From Pseudomonas sp. LFM046 (GTDB taxonomy: Bacteria > Pseudomonadota > Gammaproteobacteria > Pseudomonadales > Pseudomonadaceae): DNA of 64,000 nt. Position 1 is the first letter of the stretch. Each line of letters starts with the position of its first letter. The stretch is taken from assembly GCF_000949385.2 (NCBI RefSeq), contig NZ_JYKO02000001.1:2008620-2072619 (forward strand), written 5' to 3'. The notes beneath the pieces were generated by a model. That model was not told the DNA's origin and did not search any database. It worked only from the letters and a program-made list of their open reading frames with translations. The position numbers were made by a program, and so were the translations under genes. Below are positions 1 to 8,596 of this stretch, piece by piece.

Positions 1-990
1 CGGGAGCAGGGCAGGGTGACCGGCCTGGAGGCTGAAGATACCGAGAGTGGCCAACGTTGCGCCTTCCGCACCCGTGCCGTAGCCCTGGCGACCGGCGCCT
101 GGGCCGATCGACTGCGCACGGTCGACGGTGCGGAACATATCCGCCCGCTGCGTGGCAGCCATTTGCTGCTGCCGGGCTGGCGCCTGCCGTTGGCCCACGC
201 CGTCAGTTTCATGCACCCGGCGGATGGTCGACCGGTGTTCGTCTTCCCCTGGGAGGGCGCCACCGTCATCGGCACCACGGATCTCGACCACGACCAGGGG
301 CTGGACCAGGACGCGAGCATCAGCGAGGCCGAGGTGGATTACCTGCTGGAGGCCTGCTACCTGCAATTCCCGGCGGCCGGCATCGGTCGGGGCGACGTGC
401 TCTCCACGTGGGCGGGTGTGCGCCCTGTGGTGAGTGACGGCGAAGCGCAGCTGAAGCCTTCGGACGAAAAGCGCGAGCATGCGCTCTGGACTGAACCCGG
501 TTGCGTGACCCTGGCCGGCGGCAAGCTGACCACCTTCCGCCTGCTGGCCCTGGACGTGCTGCGAGCGTGCGCCGGATTCGTCGGTCGCAGCCTGGAAGAC
601 CATGGCAGCGCAGTCTTCGAGCCCTGCGCCGAACAGGCACTACCGGCCTTGTCTCCGGCCCAGCGTCTGCGCCTGGCGGGCCGTCATGGCCGCGCCCTGG
701 CGGAGCTGGCGCCCTGGGTCGAATCGCTCGGCAATGAGCGAATCGGCGCCACCGACACGCTCTGGGCCGAGCTGGCCTGGGCGGCGGAAGGCGAACTGGT
801 GCTGCACCTGGATGATCTGCTGCTGCGCCGCACGAGGATCGGCCTGCTGCTGCCCCGGGGCGGCCGGGACGAGCTGCCGCGCATCCGCGCACTGTGCCAG
901 CCATTGCTGGGCTGGAGCGACGCCCGCTGGGCGCGCGAAGAGGCCGCTTACCTGGCCCTCTGGCAACGCTGTTACAGCCTGCCTGCATAA
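1..990 (+). CDS. GlpD-like FAD-dependent glycerol-3-phosphate dehydrogenase, C-terminal part
   Basis: The gene enters from the left edge already open, so the N-terminal FAD-binding Rossmann segment is missing and the true start lies outside. What remains shows GlpD-family landmarks: RGSH, IGTTD, STWAGVRP and GGKLTTFR, followed by a helical C-terminal domain. The family oxidises sn-glycerol-3-phosphate to dihydroxyacetone phosphate at the inner membrane and passes electrons to quinone. It ends 18 bp before a carbohydrate kinase of the FGGY family, so the two are almost certainly one operon, as in the PA3025-PA3024 pair remembered from P. aeruginosa. Because classical glpD sits in a glp cluster, this is probably a second paralogue and its exact substrate is uncertain. 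Confidence 0.85.
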   Translation, partial: REQGRVTGLEAEDTESGQRCAFRTRAVALATGAWADRLRTVDGAEHIRPLRGSHLLLPGWRLPLAHAVSFMHPADGRPVFVFPWEGATVIGTTDLDHDQGLDQDASISEAEVDYLLEACYLQFPAAGIGRGDVLSTWAGVRPVVSDGEAQLKPSDEKREHALWTEPGCVTLAGGKLTTFRLLALDVLRACAGFVGRSLEDHGSAVFEPCAEQALPALSPAQRLRLAGRHGRALAELAPWVESLGNERIGATDTLWAELAWAAEGELVLHLDDLLLRRTRIGLLLPRGGRDELPRIRALCQPLLGWSDARWAREEAAYLALWQRCYSLPA

Positions 991-1001
991 CAAGAACAAG
1001 G
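989..1001 (+). promoter_or_regulatory. Candidate Hfq/Crc CA-motif at the FGGY kinase ribosome-binding site
   Basis: The stretch AACAAGAACAAGG begins inside the stop codon of the upstream gene and holds two overlapping matches to AAnAAnAA (989-996 and 992-999). It runs into the AAGGA ribosome-binding site of the GTG start at 1009. In Pseudomonas, Hfq with Crc binds such A-rich motifs and blocks translation of catabolic genes when preferred carbon sources are present. The match is seen; the regulation is inferred. Confidence 0.5.
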
Positions 1002-1008
1002 ACGCATC

Positions 1009-2568
1009 GTGAGCGAAAAAAGCTATCTGCTGGCTATCGATAACGGCACCCAGAGCGTGCGTGCCCTGCTGTTCGACCTGGAAGGCAACCTGGTGGGCAA
1101 GGGCAAGGTCCCGCTGGAGGCCTATTACTCCAGCCAGCCCGGCTGGGCGGAGCAGGACCCGGAATACTACTGGGCCAGCCTGGGCGAAGCCTGCCGGCTG
1201 CTGTGGGCGTCAGTGGACATCGACCGGAGTCTGATTCGCGGCGTGTCCCTCACCACCCAGCGCGGCACCGTCATCAATGTGGACGAGCAGGGCACGCCGT
1301 TGCGCCCGGCCATCCTCTGGCTGGACCAGCGCCAGGCCGAGGTGCGGGGGCGCATCAAGGGTCCCTGGGGCTGGCTGTTCAAGGCGATCGGCCTTGAGGG
1401 CACGGTGGACTACTTCCGCGCCCAGGCCGAGGTCAACTGGGTGGCGCAGAACCAGCCCGAACTCTGGGGCCGGACCCACAAGGTGCTGTTGCTCTCGGGC
1501 TTTCTCAGTCACCGGCTATGCGGGCGATTCGTCGACTCGGTGGCCTGCCAGGTGGCCTATCTGCCGTTCGATTACAAGCGCCTGCAATGGGCCGCGCCAC
1601 GGGACTGGAAGTGGCAGTCCATGCCGGTGCGCCGTGAGCAGCTGCCGGAGCTGTTCAAGCCCGGTTCGCGGCTCGGCAGCATCACCGCCGAGGCCTGCCG
1701 GCATACCGGCATTCCGGAAGGGCTGCCACTGATTGCCGCCGGTGCCGACAAGGCCTGCGAGGTGCTTGGCGCCGGTGGGGTGGAGCCGAGCGTCGCCTGC
1801 CTGTCCTACGGCACCACCGCGACCATCAACACCACGCGGCGCAAGTACCTGGAAACCATTCCGCTGATCCCGCCCTATCCGGCGGCCGTGCCTGATCACT
1901 TCAATACCGAGGTGATGATTTATCGCGGGTTCTGGATGGTCAGCTGGTTCAAGCAGGAGTTCGGCCTGCGGGAAATTCAGCGGGCGAAAGAGTTGGGGGT
2001 GGAGCCCGAGGCGCTGTTCGATGAACTGGTCAACAGCGTACCGCCTGGCTCCATGGGGCTGATGCTTCAGCCCTATTGGTCGCCTGGCATTCGCGAGCCG
2101 GGCCTGGAGGCCAAGGGTTCCATTATCGGCTTCGGCGACGTGCATACCCGCGCCCATGTCTACCGCGCCATCCTGGAAGGGCTGGCCTATGCGTTGCGCC
2201 AGGGGCGGGAGCAGATCGAGAAGCGCTCCGGCACGCCCATCACCCGGCTGCGGGTGTCGGGTGGTGGCTCGCAGAGCGATGCGGCCATGCAATTGACGGC
2301 CGATATCTTCGGCCTGCCGGCTGAGCGGCCCCATGTCTATGAAACGTCAGGCTTGGGCGCGGCCATCGACTGTGCGGTGGGCCTCGGCCTGCACCCGGAT
2401 TTCCCAACCGCGATCCGCGCCATGACGCGGGTAGGGCAGGTGTTCCAGCCCGATCCGCAGGCGAGCCGCACGTACGACCGGCTGTACCGCGAGGTCTATC
2501 AGGGCATGTACAAGCAGCTACGGCCGCTGTACCGGAAGATTCGGGATATCACTGGCTATCCGGCGTAA
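1009..2568 (+). CDS. FGGY-family carbohydrate kinase
   Basis: 519-residue cytoplasmic sugar/polyol kinase of the FGGY family, which phosphorylates a small carbohydrate or polyol with ATP. The N-terminal phosphate-binding motif (AIDNGTQSVRALLFD) and the C-terminal adenosine motif (VSGGGSQSDAAMQLTADIF) are both intact, and the length is usual for the family. The start is a GTG with AAGGA 7 bp upstream. The gene follows a GlpD-like dehydrogenase by 18 bp, so a glycerol-like or glycerophosphate-related substrate is a reasonable guess, but the sequence differs from classical GlpK and no substrate can be read from it. A strong inverted repeat follows the stop codon. Confidence 0.88.
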   Translation: MSEKSYLLAIDNGTQSVRALLFDLEGNLVGKGKVPLEAYYSSQPGWAEQDPEYYWASLGEACRLLWASVDIDRSLIRGVSLTTQRGTVINVDEQGTPLRPAILWLDQRQAEVRGRIKGPWGWLFKAIGLEGTVDYFRAQAEVNWVAQNQPELWGRTHKVLLLSGFLSHRLCGRFVDSVACQVAYLPFDYKRLQWAAPRDWKWQSMPVRREQLPELFKPGSRLGSITAEACRHTGIPEGLPLIAAGADKACEVLGAGGVEPSVACLSYGTTATINTTRRKYLETIPLIPPYPAAVPDHFNTEVMIYRGFWMVSWFKQEFGLREIQRAKELGVEPEALFDELVNSVPPGSMGLMLQPYWSPGIREPGLEAKGSIIGFGDVHTRAHVYRAILEGLAYALRQGREQIEKRSGTPITRLRVSGGGSQSDAAMQLTADIFGLPAERPHVYETSGLGAAIDCAVGLGLHPDFPTAIRAMTRVGQVFQPDPQASRTYDRLYREVYQGMYKQLRPLYRKIRDITGYPA

Positions 2569-2579
2569 TGCTGGAAATC

Positions 2580-2641
2580 GTAGGGTGCGCCGCGCGCACC
2601 GGAACTCCGCGCGGGGTTCCGGTGCGCATGGCGCACCCTAC
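2580..2641. repeat. REP-like inverted repeat
   Basis: Two 26-bp arms (2580-2605 and 2616-2641) form an inverted repeat with only two mismatches around a 10-bp GC-rich loop. The outer sequence is GTAGGGTGCGCC / GGCGCACCCTAC. There is no T tract, so it is more likely a repetitive extragenic palindrome than a rho-independent terminator, although it may stabilise or stop both converging transcripts (kinase + and pirin -). Confidence 0.75.
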
Positions 2642-2647
2642 GCTGCG

Positions 2648-3346
2648 TCAGGCCACATCCACCAGCACGATCTCGCTGTCTTCGCTGGCGGTGAAGCTGA
2701 GCACCTCTTCATCACGCACGGCCACGCCGTCACGGGCTTCGGCGGCGACACCGTTCACCTCGTAGCGGCCCTTGGCTGCCACCAGGTAGGCCTTGCGGCC
2801 TTTCTCCAGCCGGTACTCGGCGCTCTGGCCCGCTTTCAGCGTGGCGGCGACGAGCCGTGCATTGGCGCGGATAGGCAGGGCGTCGCTGCCCGCGTCGATG
2901 CCGCTGGCCAGGGTCACGAAGCTGCCGGAGCGCTCCCCTTTGGGGAAGGGGCGGGTGCCCCAGGAGGGCTCGGCGCCGTACTCGGTAGGCATGATCCAGA
3001 TCTGGAAGATTCGGGTGGTCTCATCTTCCAGGTTGTATTCGCTGTGGGCGATGCCGGTGCCCGCGCTCATCACCTGCACGTCGCCAGCCACGGTGCGGCC
3101 CTTGTTGCCCAGGTTGTCCTGGTGGGTGATGGCGCCTTCGCGGACGTAGGTGATGATCTCCATGTCCTGGTGCGGATGGGGCGGAAACCCGGAGTGGGGC
3201 GCGATTTCGTCGTCGTTCCAGACGCGCAGCTGGCCCCAGCTCATCCGCTGGCTGTCGTAGTAGCCGGCAAACGAGAAGTGGTGTCGGGCATTGAGCCAGC
3301 CGTGGTGGGCACCACCCAGGTCGGCGAAGGGGCGTACTTCGATCAT
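2648..3346 (-). CDS. Pirin family protein (YhhW-like quercetinase-type bicupin)
   Basis: 232-residue bicupin. The N-terminal cupin carries the pirin metal-binding pattern: HHFSF near residue 20, GFPPHPHQDMEIITY with clustered histidines and a glutamate, and GTGIAHSEYN. Pirins of the YhhW type bind iron and some act as quercetin 2,3-dioxygenases; the in vivo role is usually unknown. The ATG at 3346 is preferred to an ATG at 3415 because AGGAG lies just upstream and homologues start with the MIEVR-type sequence. It converges with the FGGY kinase across the REP-like palindrome and is transcribed away from yegS; the 199 bp between them hold both promoters. Confidence 0.88.
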   Translation of the reverse strand: MIEVRPFADLGGAHHGWLNARHHFSFAGYYDSQRMSWGQLRVWNDDEIAPHSGFPPHPHQDMEIITYVREGAITHQDNLGNKGRTVAGDVQVMSAGTGIAHSEYNLEDETTRIFQIWIMPTEYGAEPSWGTRPFPKGERSGSFVTLASGIDAGSDALPIRANARLVAATLKAGQSAEYRLEKGRKAYLVAAKGRYEVNGVAAEARDGVAVRDEEVLSFTASEDSEIVLVDVA

Positions 3347-3545
3347 GTTCGGGTCTCCTGTCGGCTCGCGGAGTGGTTTCTCCGGGAGGAATGGGCGCCA
3401 TGATCGGGGAATCATCTATCGATAAAAAGCGTAATTTCTCGGATTTTCCAATCAGTTTATTCGATTGTTTTTTGGGCGCGGCGGGCCTGAATTGCGGCGG
3501 GGCGCGGTCCTATACTCGGTCGATTGCCGAGTGATGGAGGCGACC

Positions 3546-4445
3546 ATGGCTGAGCGCAAGGTGCTGCTGATCCTGCATGGCAAGCAGGCTGCCAACGACG
3601 AGGTACGTGCCGCCGTTCACGCCCGCCGTGACGCAGGCATGGACCTGACGGTACGGGTCACCTGGGAGAGCGGTGATGCCCGGCGCCTTGTGCAGGAAGG
3701 TCTGGCGGCGGGCTGCCAGACACTGATCGCCGGAGGTGGCGATGGCACGCTGCGCGAGGTGGCCGAGGCCATGGTGCAGGGAGGGGGCGATGCCAGCCTG
3801 GCGCTGCTGCCCCTGGGCACTGCGAACGATTTCGCCCGCGCCGCTGGCGTGCCGCTGGAGCCGGACCAGGCGCTGGCGCTGCTGGATACACCGCCACGGG
3901 CCATCGACCTGGGGGAGGCCGATGACCATCTTTTCCTCAACATGGCGACGGGTGGGTTCGGTTCAAGGATCACTGCCAATACCCCGGAAGACCTGAAGAA
4001 GGTACTGGGCGGGGCGGCCTACTTCCTCACCGGGCTGAGTCGCTTCTCCGAAGTCCATTCGGCCTTTGGCCGCTTCCGTGGGCCGGATTTCGCATGGGAG
4101 GGGGAGTTTCTCGCCCTCGGAATCGGTAACGGGCGCCAGGCGGGCGGCGGGCATACCTTGTGTCCCCAGGCGGTGGTGAATGACGGGCTCCTCGACCTCT
4201 GCATCATCCCGGCGCCCCAGGATGTGGTAGGCACCCTGGCGACCTTGCTGTCGGGCGGCATTCTCGGGCTGGAAACGGTATCCGTCAGCGCACGCCTGCC
4301 CTGGGTCGAGGTGGAAGCCCCGGAAGGACTGGACCTCAACCTGGACGGCGAACCGATGGAAAGTGCGCGCCTGCGTATCGCCGCCAGGGCGCGTGCGCTG
4401 CGGGTACACCTGCCCGTGCATTCGCCGCTGCTGCGGGCGGAATAG
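3546..4445 (+). CDS. yegS: Lipid kinase YegS
   Basis: 299 residues, the same length as E. coli YegS. It has the diacylglycerol-kinase catalytic fold: IAGGGDGTLREVAEAM (GGDGT nucleotide motif) and LPLGTANDFARA in the N-terminal domain, followed by the beta-rich lipid-binding domain with NLDGEP near the C-terminus. The family phosphorylates lipids; E. coli YegS phosphorylates phosphatidylglycerol in vitro. The ATG at 3546 has GGAGG 6 bp upstream, which favours it over upstream in-frame starts. A TATACT hexamer at 3511-3516 could be its -10 element. It stands alone, with cheV next on the same strand 133 bp away. Confidence 0.92.
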   Translation: MAERKVLLILHGKQAANDEVRAAVHARRDAGMDLTVRVTWESGDARRLVQEGLAAGCQTLIAGGGDGTLREVAEAMVQGGGDASLALLPLGTANDFARAAGVPLEPDQALALLDTPPRAIDLGEADDHLFLNMATGGFGSRITANTPEDLKKVLGGAAYFLTGLSRFSEVHSAFGRFRGPDFAWEGEFLALGIGNGRQAGGGHTLCPQAVVNDGLLDLCIIPAPQDVVGTLATLLSGGILGLETVSVSARLPWVEVEAPEGLDLNLDGEPMESARLRIAARARALRVHLPVHSPLLRAE

Positions 4446-4502
4446 TCGTCGGGCGGCTGGTGTCGCCGAATCGGCTGCGGCATGATGGCGCAGTGCCATG
4501 GC

Positions 4503-4529
4503 TTCAGTTTTTCGGCCCGCTGCCGAAAC
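4503..4529 (+). promoter_or_regulatory. Candidate FliA (sigma28) promoter for cheV
   Basis: TTCAGTTT at 4503-4510, an 11-bp spacer and GCCGAAAC at 4522-4529 match the flagellar sigma consensus TAAAGTTT-N11-GCCGATAA at 6 of 8 positions in each box with the exact spacing. It lies about 50 bp before the cheV start. Chemotaxis genes are typical FliA targets, so the context fits. Confidence 0.5.
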
Positions 4530-4578
4530 GCTGGCAAGGCGCTCCAGCCCCCAACGCAAGCCCAGCAGAGGAAGTTCC

Positions 4579-5505
4579 ATGGCCGGTATTCTCGACACCG
4601 TCGACCAACGCACCCAACTGGTGGGTGAAAACCGGCTGGAAATCCTGATGTTCCGACTGACGGGCCGGCAGCTCTTCGCCATCAACGTGTTCAAGGTGCA
4701 GGAAGTGCTGCAGCTGCCGAAGATGACCCTGATTCCGCAGCGCCATCCGGTGGTGTGCGGGGTGGTCAACCTGCGCGGCCAGACGCTCCCGGTAATCGAC
4801 CTGTCCCAGGCCATCGGCATGCGCCCGCTGGTGCCCGATGAGCGCAGCACCATCATCGTCACCGAGTACAACCGCTCGGTGCAGGCCTTCCTGGTGGGTG
4901 GCGTGGATCGCATCCTCAACCTCAACTGGGAAACCATCATGCCTCCCCCTGGCGGTGCCGGCCGCCAGCATTACCTGACCGCCATCACCAAGGTGGACGA
5001 GCAGATCGTCGAAATCATCGACGTCGAGAAGGTGCTGGCCGAAATCGTGCCCATGAGCACCCGTGTTTCCGCGGACCGCCTGGACAACCCGCTGCTGCAG
5101 ATGGCGGTGGGGCGTGAGGTGCTGCTGGTGGATGACTCCAATGTTGCCTTGACCCAGCTGCGGGAGACCCTGTCGCAGCTCGGCATGCGCATGCACGTGG
5201 CCAGCGATGGCCTGAAAGCACTGAACATGCTCAAGGCCTGGGCGGACAGCGGCGAAGACATGACCGAGAAGCTGCTGATGGTCTTTACCGATGCGGAAAT
5301 GCCTGAGATGGATGGCTATCGCCTGACCACCGAAATCCGCAATGACCCACGCCTGCGCAATCTCTATGTGGTGTTGCACACCTCGCTGTCCGGTAGTTTC
5401 AACGACGCTATGGTGAAGAAGGTCGGCTGCGACAACTTCCTCTCCAAGTTCCAGCCCGACAAGCTGGTGGATGTGGTGCTCGACCGGCTGAAGCGGGACC
5501 AGTGA
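4579..5505 (+). CDS. cheV: Chemotaxis coupling protein CheV
   Basis: 308 residues with a CheW-like coupling domain (about 15-160) fused to a receiver domain (about 178-305). The receiver keeps the acidic pocket (LLVDDS), the phospho-acceptor Asp238 (VFTDAEMPEMDG), the conserved T/S position (LHTSLSG) and the lysine (LSKF). CheV links chemoreceptors to the CheA kinase and its receiver lets phosphorylation tune the coupling. The start at 4579 has AGAGGAAG upstream. The gene stands outside any flagellar or che cluster, yet a FliA-like promoter lies upstream, suggesting co-expression with the motility regulon. Confidence 0.93.
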   Translation: MAGILDTVDQRTQLVGENRLEILMFRLTGRQLFAINVFKVQEVLQLPKMTLIPQRHPVVCGVVNLRGQTLPVIDLSQAIGMRPLVPDERSTIIVTEYNRSVQAFLVGGVDRILNLNWETIMPPPGGAGRQHYLTAITKVDEQIVEIIDVEKVLAEIVPMSTRVSADRLDNPLLQMAVGREVLLVDDSNVALTQLRETLSQLGMRMHVASDGLKALNMLKAWADSGEDMTEKLLMVFTDAEMPEMDGYRLTTEIRNDPRLRNLYVVLHTSLSGSFNDAMVKKVGCDNFLSKFQPDKLVDVVLDRLKRDQ

Positions 5506-5573
5506 GCTTGAGCTGAGGGCACGCGGCTGCGTATAAGGGAGGCTTCGCTCGAACGCCGAACAGGAAGCTGGCC

Positions 5574-6377
5574 ATGTTGCGTCTCTCGTCCCTCTACCGT
5601 TTCCCCCTCAAATCCGCCATTGGCGAACGCCTGCCGCACGCCCGGATCGACGCGCTGGGCCTTGCCGGTGATCGCCGCTGGATGCTGGTGGACGCCGAGA
5701 ACGGCCGTTTCCTGACTCAGCGTGCCTTCGCGCAGATGTCTCAGCTTTCCGCCCGCTGGAATACGTCCGGCGGCCTCACTCTGAGCGCCGAGGGGCTGTC
5801 GCCTCTCGATGTCGCCCTGCCTGCCCCGGATGCCAATCTGCGCGGGACCTTCGTCTGGGGTTCTCCCATGGTCGTGCCGGATGCCGGCGACGAAGCGGCG
5901 GAATGGCTCAGCAGCTTCCTGGGCAAGGCCTGCCGCCTTGTGCATGTACCCGAGCACCGCGCCCGGGACATTCCCGGCAGCCTTCTGCCCGAGGAAAAGG
6001 TGGGCTTTGCCGATGGCTTCCCCTTGCTGCTGATCGGCCAGGCTTCCCTGGAGGACCTCAGTGCGCGGGTCGGGCGGCCCCTGGAGATGCTGCGCTTCCG
6101 TCCGAACCTGGTGGTGGAGGGCAGCGCCCCCTATGCCGAGGACAGCTGGAAGCGTATCCGCATCGGTGACATCGAATTCAGCGTGGCCAAGGGCTGCAGC
6201 CGCTGCATCCTCACCACCATCGACCCCGCCACCGGCGAACGCAGCGCCGACCGCGAGCCGCTCACTACGCTGAAGACCTACCGCGAACGCGAGGGGGAGG
6301 TGTACTTCGGGCAGAACCTGATCAACCGCGGCACGGGGGTGCTGGAGGTGGGGATGGAGATTGAAGTCCTGGAGTGA
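5574..6377 (+). CDS. MOSC domain-containing protein (YcbX-like)
   Basis: 267 residues with an N-terminal MOSC beta-barrel domain (LYRFPLKSAIGE near the start, LGLAGDRRWMLVD) and a MOSC domain containing the KGCSRCILTTID cysteine motif and a C-terminal LKTYR. MOSC proteins bind the molybdenum cofactor; E. coli YcbX reduces N-hydroxylated base analogues. Unlike YcbX there is no C-terminal ferredoxin domain, so an external electron donor would be needed. The gene is monocistronic on the plus strand and shares a terminator hairpin with the convergent slt gene. Confidence 0.85.
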   Translation: MLRLSSLYRFPLKSAIGERLPHARIDALGLAGDRRWMLVDAENGRFLTQRAFAQMSQLSARWNTSGGLTLSAEGLSPLDVALPAPDANLRGTFVWGSPMVVPDAGDEAAEWLSSFLGKACRLVHVPEHRARDIPGSLLPEEKVGFADGFPLLLIGQASLEDLSARVGRPLEMLRFRPNLVVEGSAPYAEDSWKRIRIGDIEFSVAKGCSRCILTTIDPATGERSADREPLTTLKTYREREGEVYFGQNLINRGTGVLEVGMEIEVLE

Positions 6378-6401
6378 GGCACTGACGCGAGGCGTGTTGG
6401 T

Positions 6402-6417
6402 GGGCTGAGCTCAGCCC
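6402..6417. repeat. Short REP-like perfect palindrome
   Basis: GGGCTGAGCTCAGCCC is a perfect 16-bp palindrome just after the MOSC gene, in the context GGTGGGCT...AGCCCGG that resembles the element at 50672-50689. It precedes the true terminator. Confidence 0.45.
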
Positions 6418-6444
6418 GGTTCGAAGCGGGTGGTACTCAACGAG

Positions 6445-6470
6445 AAAGGGCGCCGATTGGCGCCCTTTTT
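6445..6470. terminator. Bidirectional rho-independent terminator (MOSC gene / slt)
   Basis: AAAGGGCGCC and GGCGCCCTTT form a 10-bp perfect stem with a GATT loop, followed by T residues on the plus strand and preceded by GAGAAA, so it can end both converging transcripts. Confidence 0.85.
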
Positions 6471-6476
6471 CATGTC

Positions 6477-8411
6477 TTACTGATCGTCGAAATATCGCTC
6501 GTGCCAGTCCACCAGGGGCTGCGGAGCATTCAGCTTGTGCCCGTAGATCACCGAGTAGGACAGGACGTTTTGCACGTACTGGCGGGTTTCGTCGAACGGA
6601 ATGGTTTCCACCCAGACGTCGAAGGACAGGTGATTGGCGCCCTTCAGCCACTGGCGTACGCGCCCGGGGCCGGCGTTGTAGGCGGCCGATGCGAGTACGC
6701 GGTTGCCGTTGAACTGGCCGTGGACCTGGCTCAGGTAGGCGGCGCCGAGCTGGATGTTCATGTCGGGGTTGAGCGCTTGCTGAGGCGAGGACAGCGGAAT
6801 GCCGAACTTGCGCGCGGTTTCCTTGGCGGTGGATGGCATCAGCTGCATCAGGCCCATGGCGCCGACGCCTGAGCGGGCGTCCGCCATGAAGGCGCTCTCC
6901 TGGCGGGTGATGGCGAAGACCCAGCTGGAATGGAGGCCGCGAATCTTGGCCTGCTGGGTCAGTGTGGAGCGGTGTGCCATGGGGAAGCGGATGTCCAGGT
7001 CGTCCCAGTACTGGGCCTGGCTGATGGTGCGAATGGCCGGGAAGTACCACTCCAGGTCGTAGGCGATCTTGGCCTGGGCCACCAGCTCGTCACGGTTGAA
7101 CAGGCGGCTGACGTGGTACCACTCGCGGCGGCCGTTGACGATCTCGCCACGGTCATGGAACTCCAGGGCGCGGCGGATGCCGGCAGTGTTGCGCACCTTC
7201 TGCATCACCCTGGGGTCGATGACCAGCGGCTTGTTGTTCAGTTGGTAGGGCGCCTGGATGCGGTCGGCGGCCAGGAAGCCGTAGAAATCGCGCTCGCGGG
7301 CCACGGGCTGGTAGAGCGGGATCGGCTGCTGGCTCTCGGGCTGGGCCAACTGCAGGCTGCGAGCCTGCCAGTAGCGCCAGCGGTTGGTGTTGGCCAGGTC
7401 GGCGGGCATGCGCTGAGTCAGCTGGTAAGCGTCCTGCCACTGTCCCAGACGCAGCAGCAGGCGCGCGCGCCATTCGCTGACCGTGTTGTCGCGCAGTTCC
7501 GGATCGTACTGGGCCATGACCTTGAGGGCGCGGGAATCGAAGCGCTTGGCCAGGGTCAGGCCGATTTCCCGGGCAATGGCCACTTTCTCGCTCTTGGAGA
7601 AGGGCAGGCGGGCGGAATAGACCTCCAGCAGGCTCAGCGCCTTCTCCGGGTCCTGGCGAGCGAGGCGGCGCAGGCCGAGGCCGGCTGCGTCAGCCGTGTA
7701 GCGGTCCGCCGGGGTGAAACGGTCGGTCTGGCTCAGCAGCTGGGGCTTCTGCGCCACTTCGATCATGAGCGCGCCCTGGGTGCCGAAGCGCGGCATGGTC
7801 TTCACCAGATGCTTGGCCAGGCCATAGTTGCGTGCTTCGGCGGCCAGCTTGGCGCGTTTCCAGCGCAGCTCCTCGGTCAGTTGGCCCTGGGCGCTCCACA
7901 TGTTGAAGAGCACGTCGCACGCGTCAGGTTGGGACTTGCCCACCAGCCAGAGCTTCTTGGCCGTGGCGTAGCCTTCCTTCTTCATGCCGTGCTTGAGCTG
8001 GTACTGGCCGAACAGGCAGTCCAACTCGGTGAAGTTGAGCTTGGGGTCGTAATAGTTGGCGAAGGTCTGCCACTCGCCGCGTTCGGCCAGCCAGCGCAGC
8101 CAGCGCAATTTCATCCAGCCGGCCTGGGGCAGGTCACCGTGTTCGGCGAGGAATTTTTCGATTTCTTCGTTGCTCGCCCATTTCAGACGGGCGGTCAGCT
8201 CGTCGTAGGCGAGGTAGGGCTCCAGGGGGTAGTCGCGCAGGGCGCCGGCGTAACGCTGGTAGGGGCCGGAGTCGCCCTTTTCCAGGGCGCGCTTGGCCTC
8301 GTCGTACATCACGCGTTGCTGGGCAAGGGGGACCGAGGCGGCCTGGGCGGCTTCCAGGCCGACCGTGGAGAGGAGCAGACAGGACAACAGGCTGAGCAGA
8401 CGACCGCGCAT
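6477..8411 (-). CDS. slt: Soluble lytic murein transglycosylase Slt
   Basis: 644 residues with a signal peptide ending near AQAA. A long superhelical alpha domain follows, then the lysozyme-like catalytic domain near the C-terminus with catalytic Glu505 in RQESAF, then GVGAMGLMQLMPSTA and AYNAGPGRV, all hallmarks of Slt70. It cleaves the MurNAc-GlcNAc bond in the periplasm to give 1,6-anhydro muropeptides, which feed recycling by enzymes such as NagZ (encoded at 23.6 kb). It is divergent from uup across 185 bp and convergent with the MOSC gene. Confidence 0.95.
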   Translation of the reverse strand: MRGRLLSLLSCLLLSTVGLEAAQAASVPLAQQRVMYDEAKRALEKGDSGPYQRYAGALRDYPLEPYLAYDELTARLKWASNEEIEKFLAEHGDLPQAGWMKLRWLRWLAERGEWQTFANYYDPKLNFTELDCLFGQYQLKHGMKKEGYATAKKLWLVGKSQPDACDVLFNMWSAQGQLTEELRWKRAKLAAEARNYGLAKHLVKTMPRFGTQGALMIEVAQKPQLLSQTDRFTPADRYTADAAGLGLRRLARQDPEKALSLLEVYSARLPFSKSEKVAIAREIGLTLAKRFDSRALKVMAQYDPELRDNTVSEWRARLLLRLGQWQDAYQLTQRMPADLANTNRWRYWQARSLQLAQPESQQPIPLYQPVARERDFYGFLAADRIQAPYQLNNKPLVIDPRVMQKVRNTAGIRRALEFHDRGEIVNGRREWYHVSRLFNRDELVAQAKIAYDLEWYFPAIRTISQAQYWDDLDIRFPMAHRSTLTQQAKIRGLHSSWVFAITRQESAFMADARSGVGAMGLMQLMPSTAKETARKFGIPLSSPQQALNPDMNIQLGAAYLSQVHGQFNGNRVLASAAYNAGPGRVRQWLKGANHLSFDVWVETIPFDETRQYVQNVLSYSVIYGHKLNAPQPLVDWHERYFDDQ

Positions 8412-8596
8412 GACACTTCCGTGGGGCAGATATTTCGAGGTGAATGCCCCGTTGCGGGCATCGAATAGCGCCTAGCTTAGCCGTTAGGCCGAGGCGGTTA
8501 AAGCATTGGGCCAGCTTGGGAAAACGCTGGAAAAAATGGCCGGGAGTCGGGGCGGCAAGTCGGGTAGAATGCGCGCCCTGATTCAGGAGGCCACCC

